Translations under genes and position numbers: made by a program
The notes under the pieces: generated by a model
What the model was told of the DNA's origin: nothing
Databases searched by the model: none
What the model saw: the letters and a program-made list of their open reading frames with translations, nothing else
Source of the DNA: Chloroflexi bacterium UBA2235
GTDB taxonomy: Bacteria > Chloroflexota > UBA11872 > UBA12225
DNA length: 6,891 nucleotides
Assembly (NCBI GenBank): GCA_002347925.1
Contig: DDYL01000198.1
Location: forward strand, 11,942-18,832
Direction of reading: 5' to 3'
Shown here: positions 1-5,912 of the stretch, one piece after another
Layout: each line of letters starts with the position of its first letter
Numbering within the stretch: the first letter of the stretch is position 1

Positions 1-409
1 GCGGCCGCGTCGTGTGACATCCATGGAGACTGTTCGCACTTTGTCTGGAGACTGCGGTGTGGCAACCCGGAGACCAGTCGCACTTTGTCGGGAAATCAAT
101 CGCACCTTGTCGGGGATCTGGTCGCACTTTGACCGGGATGATTCGCACCCCTGCCGGAGTGCATCGCACCTTGTCGGGGAAGAGTCGCACCATGACTGGA
201 GACTGGTCACCGATTTCCAGAGATGGGCGGTTGCTGCGGTGGCGAGGAAAGGACTCCCATCGGCTATACAAAGGGACACCATGTCGCTGGGATCCGGCGA
301 CGCGGCCGCAGAGGCAGAGACTCCGAAGCAAGGCGTCCGTGAACCGTGACGCAGTGAATTGGGGTTGGATCGACCGACCAAATCCGGCAGAACAGGCGCA
401 GGTTCCGTG
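1..409. other. Probable iteron-type replication origin region (non-coding)
   Basis: No credible gene lies in this stretch. The reading frames across it only translate the tandem repeats, giving repetitive Ser-His-Leu/Arg-Thr-Leu peptides without domains. The first half is an iteron array; the second half (about 222-409) is a spacer before the initiator gene. The spacer contains a weak TATACA at 265-270 that could be a -10 box, but I see no matching -35. I find no obvious AT-rich unwinding element and no clear TTATCCACA-type DnaA box. The origin call rests on direct repeats of two-helical-turn period placed immediately upstream of an RPA-type initiator gene, the classical iteron-replicon layout. 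The array may continue beyond the left edge of the window. Confidence 0.75.
13..221 (+). repeat. Tandem iteron array, 21-22 bp period
   Basis: Seven clear copies of a 15-base core start at 34 (TCGCACTTTGTCTGG), 78 (TCGCACTTTGTCGGG), 100 (TCGCACCTTGTCGGG), 122 (TCGCACTTTGACCGG), 143 (TCGCACCCCTGCCGG), 164 (TCGCACCTTGTCGGG) and 185 (TCGCACCATGACTGG). Start-to-start steps are 44 (two units), 22, 22, 21, 21 and 21. The missing unit in the 44-base step is a divergent copy at about 58-77 (TGTGGCAACCCGGAGACCAG). It resembles another divergent copy at 13-32 (TGTGACATCCATGGAGACTG). A decayed last unit may start at 207. All copies point the same way and keep TCGCAC best, so the repeats lie on one face of the helix. 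They are the presumed binding sites of the adjacent initiator, and some probably also autoregulate its transcription. This is not a CRISPR: period and unit length do not allow repeat-spacer alternation. Confidence 0.9.
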
Positions 410-2398
410 ATGATGAGCAAATTACCGATGTCAGGAACCACCGCCTCCATTCCCGTGCTTCGGGACCAGTCTTCGCTGTCCACGGACCCTCCCGAAGGGC
501 CCGCAGTATCGGCAATCGTGGAGATGAACCTCGAGGAATATCCCGCGTTCCGACTGGGACGCCGGTCGAAGCGCACCGAACTCCGCTATGTCCGCACCCG
601 GCCGGCCCCTGACGGACAGACCCACGAACAGGTCTGGTCGGTGCGTGGTACCGAGGGTCTGGGATTGCCGGGTCCGTTCGAACAGGACCTGTACGTTGCC
701 CTCCTGGTCCTTTTCACCGAACAGGGTCTGCCGTCTGACGGGCGCATCCGGTTCACCCGCAACCGGCTGGCACAGGTGATCGGGATCTCCAACTCCGGCC
801 GGGGGTACGAACTGATCGAACAGGGCCTGGCTCGCCTTGCCGGTGCCACGGTGCAGACCGAACATGCCTTCTACCGCCCGGCACTGATGGGACCAGACCG
901 GGAACGGACCGGGCCGACCGAACGACTGAGCCTCACCTTCCACATCCTGGAAGAGGTGCGCGTCTACGAACGTGCCGCCATGGCGACGGCACGACGTATC
1001 GCGGCCCTCGATGGCGACCCGCTTGCCGGACGCGTCGAACTTGCCCGGCCGATGGAAGTCTCTTTTGCCCGTCTGGGTAGCCCTCTCGTCCAGAGTTACG
1101 AGCGGCGCTACACGAAGGGCCTCGACACCACCTACTACTTCCACCTGACCCGCCCACTCTCGCGACGCCTGTTCCGCTACCTCGACAAGGTCCGGAATAG
1201 CCGTGGCAGCTTCGAGATTGGCCTGCGCACCCTCGCCGATGTCCTTGGCCTCGAGTACCGCTTCCAGTCCGACATCAAGGTGGGCCTTTCGGAAGCGCAT
1301 GAGGAACTGCGTGCCACCGGCTATCTGGCCGGTTCCCAGTACCTGCCCATGGCGGGTGGTCCAGGGGCCGGCGAGAAGGCGTGCTATGCGTTTGATCCCG
1401 CCTTTGATGCCCGGCCCCGACGCCGTGCGGGGAGTGTCCTGCCAACATCCGAACCAGAGACCCCCGATGAACCTCGGATGCCGGCGACGCTTCTCCTGCC
1501 TTCCCCGACAGGTCATGCTGTTCAGGCACAGGAACCACCCGCCGTGCCGACGCCATCCCCGGCGAGTGAAGGCCGAGGGGATCACGCCTCCGCGGTCTTC
1601 GCCCAAAGAGTGCAGACCCTCGTGGAGATGGGGATCACCGCGTCACGGGCCGAGCGTCTTGTCGCTACCTATCCGGGTGCACACATCGACACGCAAGTGG
1701 CGTCGCTGCGCGACCGTATCGTGCGCGCACGGTCTGGTCAGGCAGGGATCATCGCGCCGCGCAATCCGGGTGGCTATCTCGCGCAAGCAATCGTCGATGG
1801 CTTCAATGCCCCACGCACTGGCACTCCATCCGCCAGTTCTGCGGTCGTCCGCAATCATGGCCCGGTTGTGGAGGCCAAGACCGGTACGGGTGGGGAACTG
1901 GCGACCGATCCGCCCGCGGCACTCGCCACCCGGATCCTGGCCGACCTTGCCCGCGGTGCACCGGGCAAGGTCTCTGCACCCCCGCCTGTTCCCGGCCACA
2001 GTGCGTCCAAGCCGACAGAACTGCCCGGCCTGATGAGGGAGATCGCGGAAGACCCGTCATCCACCCACTCGGTGACTGCACCCGACCGCTTCGCCAACGT
2101 GTGCGAGGTGCTGAGGGCATCCCTCACACCCGCCACATACGGCGCATGGGTCGCACCGTTGCAAGTGCAGCGTCTTCCTGTCGGTGGTGAAGGGCTGGGG
2201 TCAGGGGCGATTGCCAGCGAATCTGTTGGGGGGCCACAGGAAGGCACTCCGGCATCCGACGGCGAGACCGTCATCACTGTACGGGTGCAAAACCGTTTCG
2301 CGCTGTCCAGATGGGGGCGCGCCCCATTGTCCGAGGCACTGGCCGCCGCCGAGAAGGAGACCGGCACGCGCGTGCAGCTGATCATTGACGGGACCTAG
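410..2398 (+). CDS. RPA-type plasmid/chromid replication initiator with C-terminal DnaA domain I-like module
   Basis: Presumed initiator that binds the upstream iterons and opens or loads the origin. Residues about 40-335 match the RPA ('replication initiator protein A') family known from Deinococcus and Thermomicrobia: a conserved opening (NLEEYPAFRLGRR), a helical segment EQDLYVALLVLF, and the signature TTYYFHLTRPLSRRLFRYLD at 240-259, probably in winged-helix folds. After a Pro-rich linker (about 340-390) a small helical domain follows (398-468, LVEMGITASRAERLVATYP, then NPGGYLAQAI). A second Ala/Gly/Pro-rich linker leads to residues 558-659, which resemble DnaA domain I: FANVCEVLRASLTPATYGAW, then VQNRFALSRWGRAPLSEAL. 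The start is uncertain. GTG 407, ATG 410 and ATG 413 are adjacent, with only a weak AGG upstream; a TTG at 359 would add 17 non-conserved residues. Conserved sequence begins only near residue 40, so a start as late as 524 is conceivable. At 662 residues it is longer than typical RPA initiators because of the C-terminal additions. A role in replication is well supported; the helicase-loading idea for the last domain is inference. Confidence 0.88.
   Translation: MMSKLPMSGTTASIPVLRDQSSLSTDPPEGPAVSAIVEMNLEEYPAFRLGRRSKRTELRYVRTRPAPDGQTHEQVWSVRGTEGLGLPGPFEQDLYVALLVLFTEQGLPSDGRIRFTRNRLAQVIGISNSGRGYELIEQGLARLAGATVQTEHAFYRPALMGPDRERTGPTERLSLTFHILEEVRVYERAAMATARRIAALDGDPLAGRVELARPMEVSFARLGSPLVQSYERRYTKGLDTTYYFHLTRPLSRRLFRYLDKVRNSRGSFEIGLRTLADVLGLEYRFQSDIKVGLSEAHEELRATGYLAGSQYLPMAGGPGAGEKACYAFDPAFDARPRRRAGSVLPTSEPETPDEPRMPATLLLPSPTGHAVQAQEPPAVPTPSPASEGRGDHASAVFAQRVQTLVEMGITASRAERLVATYPGAHIDTQVASLRDRIVRARSGQAGIIAPRNPGGYLAQAIVDGFNAPRTGTPSASSAVVRNHGPVVEAKTGTGGELATDPPAALATRILADLARGAPGKVSAPPPVPGHSASKPTELPGLMREIAEDPSSTHSVTAPDRFANVCEVLRASLTPATYGAWVAPLQVQRLPVGGEGLGSGAIASESVGGPQEGTPASDGETVITVRVQNRFALSRWGRAPLSEALAAAEKETGTRVQLIIDGT
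1943..1972 (+). repeat. Perfect 11-bp inverted repeat inside the initiator gene
   Basis: GACCTTGCCCG (1943-1953) and CGGGCAAGGTC (1962-1972) are exact reverse complements around an 8-base loop. The centre GGTGCACC (1955-1962) is itself a palindrome, giving an alternative inner pairing. It encodes part of the low-complexity linker ahead of the DnaA-like domain (Asp-Leu-Ala-Arg-Gly-Ala-Pro-Gly-Lys-Val), where codon choice is free to vary. No T-run follows. It could be an mRNA hairpin that attenuates or pauses expression, a site for a dimeric protein, or chance in GC-rich DNA. Confidence 0.6.
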
Positions 2399-2412
2399 CC
2401 GGTGTTCAGCCT

Positions 2413-2433
2413 TTCGCCGGGAATACCGGCGAA
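2413..2433 (+). terminator. Hairpin after the initiator gene, probable terminator
   Basis: TTCGCCGG (2413-2420) pairs perfectly with CCGGCGAA (2426-2433) around the loop GAATA, starting 15 bases after the initiator's TAG stop. The stem is strong, but no T-tract follows. It may be a weak or factor-assisted terminator, or a 3'-end stabiliser. Its position separates the replication gene from the sugar-metabolism genes. Confidence 0.5.
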
Positions 2434-2453
2434 GCCTCCGCGTATCGTGCCGT

Positions 2454-2494
2454 GGAGGTGAGGTGATGGGCCGGCACTGCTACCCTTCCGGGCG
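2454..2494 (+). promoter_or_regulatory. Start region of the glycosyltransferase: candidate extended -10 (leaderless) plus a stray strong ribosome-binding site
   Basis: TGCTACCCT at 2478-2486 fits an extended -10 (TGnTAnnnT). The hexamer TACCCT (2481-2486) ends 8 bases before the A of the ATG at 2495, so transcription could begin at or beside the start codon and give a leaderless mRNA. The -35 is poor (GTGAGG at 2458-2463). Consistent with this, the ATG at 2495 has no Shine-Dalgarno sequence. In contrast, GGAGG at 2454-2458 is ideally spaced for an ATG at 2466 in a different frame, which reads only 39 codons and ends at 2585. That frame has no recognisable protein but could act in translational coupling. 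Confidence 0.35.
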
Positions 2495-3253
2495 ATGCAA
2501 TCGGCGCCCGCGGGCGACTCGCCTCCGTACCTCAGCTTGGCGATCACCGCCTACAACGAGGCCGAACGTCTGCCGCCAACGCTGACCCATGCCCTTGACT
2601 TCCTCACTGCACAGGGCTACCCCTTCGAAGTAGTCCTGAACGATGACGGATCCCGAGACGACACCGCCGCGGTGGCCGAACGCATCGGCGCGCGCTTCCC
2701 CGGTGCCGTCCGTGTCCTCCGGTCGGTGCGTAACCAGGGCAAGGGTGCCGGCCTCCGCAATGCCATCCTCGCGACCCGGGGCAAGGTCGTCCTCTTCTCC
2801 GACGCCGATTTCTCAACCCCGATCGAGGAACTCCCCCGCCTTCTCGCTTCACTGGATGCCGGCGCACACATCGTCATCGGGTCGCGTGTCCAACCCGATG
2901 GCACCGACATGCGACGCACCCAACCCCTCTACCGCCAACTTTTCGGCAAGGCGTTCCGCATCCTCCGCGGGTCCGTCACCGTCCGCGGCGTCAAGGACAC
3001 CCAGAGTGGCTTCAAACTCTTCATCGGTGATGTCGCCCGCGAACTCTTCGCCGAAAGCGTGATCCGAAGCATCATCTTTGATGTGGAAGTCCTCTACCTT
3101 GCCCAACAGCGCGGGTACCATATCGCCGAAGTTCCCGTGCAGTGGACCAACGCCGGTGGTTCCCGGATGCGGGTGACCCTTGGGCACGCCCTCCTGGTCT
3201 TCTGGGACACCATGCGCATACCGTGGGTGCACCGGCGACCGCCCCGGCCGTGA
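2495..3253 (+). CDS. Family 2 glycosyltransferase, polyprenyl/dolichyl-phosphate sugar synthase-like
   Basis: A 252-residue GT-A-fold enzyme, expected to move glucose or mannose from a nucleotide sugar to a polyprenyl phosphate at the inner face of the membrane. Motifs in order: AITAYNEAERLPPTL (16-30) as the nucleotide-binding strand; NDDGSRDDT (49-57); KGAGLRNA (83-90); the metal-binding DxD in FSDADFSTP (Asp103, Asp105); GSR (129-131); DTQSGFKLF (168-176); and FDVEVL with EVPVQW (195-217). The DTQ-GFKLF and FDVE pair is typical of the ALG5/DPM1 branch. No membrane segment is evident, so it should be soluble or peripheral, unlike GtrB-type enzymes with C-terminal helices. ATG 2495 is the only ordinary start: the frame is closed by a TGA at 2459 and only a CTG lies between. 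A hexose phosphomutase gene follows 138 bases downstream on the same strand, suggesting a shared sugar-donor pathway. Donor and acceptor cannot be fixed from sequence. Confidence 0.88.
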   Translation: MQSAPAGDSPPYLSLAITAYNEAERLPPTLTHALDFLTAQGYPFEVVLNDDGSRDDTAAVAERIGARFPGAVRVLRSVRNQGKGAGLRNAILATRGKVVLFSDADFSTPIEELPRLLASLDAGAHIVIGSRVQPDGTDMRRTQPLYRQLFGKAFRILRGSVTVRGVKDTQSGFKLFIGDVARELFAESVIRSIIFDVEVLYLAQQRGYHIAEVPVQWTNAGGSRMRVTLGHALLVFWDTMRIPWVHRRPPRP

Positions 3254-3378
3254 GACCCTTCCCCTACTGTGGGTGGCCCGGGCGGAACGTATGAAACAAT
3301 GGGTGTGGCAAGCCATGCGAAGAGCATGCGGATCAGGGGTGATGGGGCCAATCTCCGGCACGCAACGCGCCTCGAATG

Positions 3379-3385
3379 AAGGAGA
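3379..3385 (+). promoter_or_regulatory. Shine-Dalgarno site fixing the GTG start of the phosphomutase
   Basis: AAGGAGA, 6 bases ahead of the GTG at 3392, is close to the ideal ribosome-binding sequence and decides this start. The preceding 125 bases (from 3254) contain no gene. They hold a short CATGC/GCATG inverted repeat (3314-3318 and 3324-3328) and no convincing promoter; TATGAA at 3290-3295 has no partner -35. Confidence 0.75.
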
Positions 3386-3391
3386 CAGATC

Positions 3392-4831
3392 GTGACCACC
3401 GCCGGCACACCTGATGCTCATGCCGTCGACCAGACCATGTTCCGCGAATACGATATCCGGGGGTTCGTGGATCAGAACTTCACCGAACCGGTGCTTGGCC
3501 GTCTTGGCGGCGCATTGGGAACCTTCCTCGCTGGTGACGGCGAACCGGGTACGGTCGCTGTCGGGCGCGATGTCCGCCTCTCATCGCAACGGTACGCCGC
3601 CACATTCATCGAGGGGCTGCGCAACACCGGTGCCCGCGTCATTGATGTCGGACAGGTGCCAACGCCCCTCCTCTACTACGCCGTCAACACCCTCCACACC
3701 AATGGTGGCGGGTGCATCACCGCCAGTCACAACCCGCCGCAGTTCAACGGACTGAAGGCGCGCAAGCGTGAGGCCGGCCTGCCCAACGGCGTCCCATTGC
3801 GTCCATCAGATATCCAGGACCTGTTCCGTCTTGCGCAGGCAGGCACCTTCCGCCAAGCCACCGCTGGTGCCCACGACCACCATGATGTCGTGGACGACTA
3901 TGTGCGCTACGTCGCCACACAGATCAAGTTGGCCCGCCCCCTGAAAGTGGTCGTCGATGCCGGGAACGGCGTGGCCGGTCCGGTCGCGATCCAGACCTTC
4001 ACCGCCCTCGGGTGCGAGGTCATTCCCCTCTATTGCGAGCCGGATGGCACCTTCCCCAACCACATGCCCGATCCCCTCAAGCCCGAGAACCTGCGCGACC
4101 TGATCGCCAAGGTGAAGGAGACCAAGGCCGACATGGGCATTGCCCTGGATGGCGATGGCGACCGGTTGGGTGTGGTGGATGACGCCGGCGAAATCCTCTG
4201 GGCCGACCAGTACCTTGTCATCCTGGCACGGAACGCCCTGCGCACGCACCCCGGTGGCAGTGTGGTCTTCGATGTCAAGTGTTCCCAGGGCCTGATCGAT
4301 GGCATCACCGCCGCCGGTGGCGTGCCGGTCATGTCGCGCACCGGCTACCCCAACATCATGGCGCGCCGCCGCGAGACCAACGCCATCCTCGCCGGCGAAC
4401 TCTCGGGCCACACCTTCTTTGGTGATCCGGTCATCGACTTCGACGACGGCACCTTTGCCGGGGCGAACCTCCTGGCCGCCCTCTCCCGCGAACCGGTCTC
4501 GCTGTCCCACCTTGTCGCTGATCTGCCCCGGTATCACGCCACGCCGGAAGAGCGCTTCTACTGCGCCGATGACGCCAAGTTCGCCGTCATCGATGCCTTG
4601 AAAGAGGCGTTCGCCCATGATGCCTCGGTGCACGAGGTCGTCTCCCTTGATGGTGCGCGCGTGGTCCTCGATGGTGGTTGGGGATTGGTCCGTGCTTCCA
4701 ACACCGAACCGGCGATCACGACCCGCTTCGAGGGTGTGACCCCCGAACGTGCCCAAGCCATCCGGACCTCGTTCATGGACCGCTTGGCACACATCCCGGC
4801 CGTGGACCTGCATCGCAGCGCCGGGCACTGA
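3392..4831 (+). CDS. manB: Phosphomannomutase/phosphoglucomutase (alpha-D-phosphohexomutase family)
   Basis: Cytosolic, magnesium-dependent interconversion of hexose 6-phosphate and 1-phosphate (mannose and/or glucose), feeding GDP-mannose or UDP/dTDP-glucose synthesis. At 479 residues it matches the bacterial PMM/PGM length (the AlgC type has about 463). All active-site motifs are present: FREYDIRG (17-24); the phosphoserine loop TASHNPPQFNG with catalytic Ser112; the metal loop DGDGDR (253-258; Asp253, Asp255, Asp257); the sugar-binding loop GELSGH (335-340); and the phosphate-binding RASNTEP (434-440). Glu336 and Ser338 in the sugar loop fit a dual PMM/PGM rather than a phosphoglucosamine mutase. 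The start is GTG with a strong ribosome-binding site. The first 16 residues are a variable tail. It sits behind a lipid-sugar type glycosyltransferase, consistent with donor supply. The family call is near certain; the mannose versus glucose preference, and hence the symbol, is not. Confidence 0.93.
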   Translation: MTTAGTPDAHAVDQTMFREYDIRGFVDQNFTEPVLGRLGGALGTFLAGDGEPGTVAVGRDVRLSSQRYAATFIEGLRNTGARVIDVGQVPTPLLYYAVNTLHTNGGGCITASHNPPQFNGLKARKREAGLPNGVPLRPSDIQDLFRLAQAGTFRQATAGAHDHHDVVDDYVRYVATQIKLARPLKVVVDAGNGVAGPVAIQTFTALGCEVIPLYCEPDGTFPNHMPDPLKPENLRDLIAKVKETKADMGIALDGDGDRLGVVDDAGEILWADQYLVILARNALRTHPGGSVVFDVKCSQGLIDGITAAGGVPVMSRTGYPNIMARRRETNAILAGELSGHTFFGDPVIDFDDGTFAGANLLAALSREPVSLSHLVADLPRYHATPEERFYCADDAKFAVIDALKEAFAHDASVHEVVSLDGARVVLDGGWGLVRASNTEPAITTRFEGVTPERAQAIRTSFMDRLAHIPAVDLHRSAGH

Positions 4832-4852
4832 CGCCGACCGTGGTTCGTGGTG

Positions 4853-4884
4853 ACCCCTGCACCGGAGCGATCCTGGGCAGGGGT
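4853..4884. terminator. Hairpin with GCGA tetraloop in the convergent gap
   Basis: ACCCCTGC (4853-4860) pairs exactly with GCAGGGGT (4877-4884). Inside, GGA (4864-4866) pairs with TCC (4871-4873) around GCGA (4867-4870), a GNRA-type tetraloop on the plus strand; C4862-G4875 adds one more pair. It begins 22 bases after the phosphomutase stop, where a terminator is expected. No T-tract follows on either strand, so its efficiency is uncertain. Confidence 0.5.
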
Positions 4885-4975
4885 GTCCGCGAACCTCACC
4901 CTTGCAGCACCGTGCCCACGTGCCGGCGTGAAGGCTTCGGCATCGGGAATGCGCCACGGGACTGACAGGGAGGAT

Positions 4976-4993
4976 GCGGGCACGGATGCCCGC
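4976..4993. terminator. Second GC hairpin in the convergent gap
   Basis: GCGGGCA (4976-4982) and TGCCCGC (4987-4993) form a perfect 7-bp stem with a 4-base loop, 76 bases beyond the stop of the minus-strand hydrolase gene. It could end transcription from the right, from the left, or both. It lacks a T-run. The rest of the 237-bp gap (4832-5068) shows no gene. Confidence 0.4.
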
Positions 4994-5068
4994 GGACCAG
5001 GATCCAACTCACCCCATCGGAAACCCGGTCCCCATCCCGCGCATCCCTGACCGCATTCCCGCAGGGTG

Positions 5069-5788
5069 TTACGCGCCCCTGTCCTGTGCGTCGCCGATCC
5101 CTGCAAGGATGGCAACGGTGTCATCGGGGGCGGTGTAGTGCAGGTTGTGCCCGGTCTCCAGTTGGTGATAGGTCCATGACGGGTCATCGCGCAATTGCAA
5201 GGCCAGTTTGGCGAATGGACTGGACGGGTCCTTGCCCACCGAGCAGTACACGTAGGTGCGCGCAAGGCTTGGCACCGGATTGGTGAAGCGCACCGGTTGC
5301 GTGAAAGTCTTCACCGGTTGCCATGACCGGCGTGGACGTGCCCACTCGATGATCTCGGCAGGTTGGTCCGGCGGGGCATCACCCGGTGGGTGGCGCCATC
5401 CGTCACCCTCGGCATCGATCCGTGCCTGTGACGCCGCCGAGATGACCGTGCCCCCCGGGTTCTCCGGTGTCGGCACGAAGGCGTCCAGATAGACCAGGTG
5501 CGCCAGACGATCGGCCGACGTATCAGCCACGCCGGTGATCACCCGCCCGCCATAACTGTGGCCCACCAGGATCACATCGTGCAGGTCCTCGTAAAACAGC
5601 ACGTTGGCCACGTCCTGCACATGGGTATCCAGATCGACGCCGGGGTGTGCCAGATGCGTGCGGTCGCCCAGACCGGTCAGCGTGGCCGCAAATACCGTGT
5701 GTCCGGAAGCCCGGAGACGTGGCACCACGAACTTGTTCCACGACCACGCCCCACCCCAGGCGCCATGAACCACCACGAATGTCGCCAC
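5069..5788 (-). CDS. Alpha/beta-fold hydrolase (esterase, plant methylesterase/EstC-like)
   Basis: A 239-residue cytosolic serine hydrolase with no signal peptide. It opens directly with strand VVVHGAWGGAWSW (oxyanion-hole His8-Gly9), has the nucleophile elbow VGHSYGG with Ser78, and has a C-terminal catalytic His214 in ETGHNLHYTAPD. Asp187 (SVGKDPSSPF), 27 residues before the His, is the likely acid by comparison with plant salicylate methylesterases, where the spacing is about 28. The conserved GLGDRTHL and YLDAFVP segments are typical of this branch, annotated variously as esterase or pyrethroid hydrolase. The frame stays open upstream to 5875, but GTG at 5788 is preferred: GGAGAGGA (5794-5801) lies 5 bases ahead, and the usual N-terminus of the family begins there. 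Substrate unknown. It lies 124 bases downstream of folE2 on the same strand, with no obvious functional link. Confidence 0.88.
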   Translation of the reverse strand: MATFVVVHGAWGGAWSWNKFVVPRLRASGHTVFAATLTGLGDRTHLAHPGVDLDTHVQDVANVLFYEDLHDVILVGHSYGGRVITGVADTSADRLAHLVYLDAFVPTPENPGGTVISAASQARIDAEGDGWRHPPGDAPPDQPAEIIEWARPRRSWQPVKTFTQPVRFTNPVPSLARTYVYCSVGKDPSSPFAKLALQLRDDPSWTYHQLETGHNLHYTAPDDTVAILAGIGDAQDRGA

Positions 5789-5815
5789 GTGCGTCCTCTC
5801 CCGTTCCTCTGGCGC

Positions 5816-5853
5816 ATGCCAGACCGTCCGGTTCTGAGCCGGATGGCCAGCAT
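5816..5853. other. Imperfect hairpin between folE2 and the hydrolase gene
   Basis: CCGTCCGG (5824-5831) pairs with CCGGATGG (5839-5846) through one G-T pair around a 7-base loop, extended by ATGC/GCAT (5816-5819 and 5850-5853) across a small internal loop. On the minus strand, which carries both neighbouring genes, the G-T becomes an A-C mismatch, so the RNA form is weaker there. It may be a partial terminator for folE2, a leader structure of the hydrolase mRNA, or chance. I see no convincing promoter in the remaining 124-bp gap. Confidence 0.25.
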
Positions 5854-5912
5854 ACACCCACCGCATGGCCCTCATCTCGGGCGTTGCTGGTGGGATGGGT
5901 TGGGAAGCCTGG

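Noticed and set aside
13..221. CRISPR array
   Set aside because: Units are contiguous with a 21-22 base period and imperfect cores of about 15 bases; there is no repeat-spacer structure and no cas gene.
1..309. Identical GCGGCCGC octamers at 1-8 and 302-309 as possible element boundaries
   Set aside because: A palindromic octamer of only G and C is expected now and then in DNA this GC-rich; no terminal repeats, target duplications or transposase accompany them.
359..409. TTG start extending the initiator by 17 residues
   Set aside because: No ribosome-binding site is seen, TTG is a weaker choice, and the added residues are not part of the conserved domain; ATG 410 is preferred, though not proven.
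14..410. Two plus-strand reading frames of 111 and 117 codons upstream of the initiator
   Set aside because: They translate the iteron array in two frames, giving repeating short peptides with no domain, and have no good ribosome-binding site.
431..1606. Long minus-strand frame (391 codons) opposite the initiator gene
   Set aside because: A typical antisense shadow of a GC-rich gene; its product is low-complexity with no recognisable family, while the plus strand has clear homology.
3806..4957. Long minus-strand frame (383 codons) opposite the phosphomutase gene
   Set aside because: Antisense shadow; the plus-strand frame has every active-site motif of the phosphohexomutase family.
5789..5875. 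Longer N-terminus for the alpha/beta hydrolase
   Set aside because: The extra 29 residues are not like the family N-terminus, whereas GTG 5788 has a near-ideal ribosome-binding site and starts right at the first strand of the fold.
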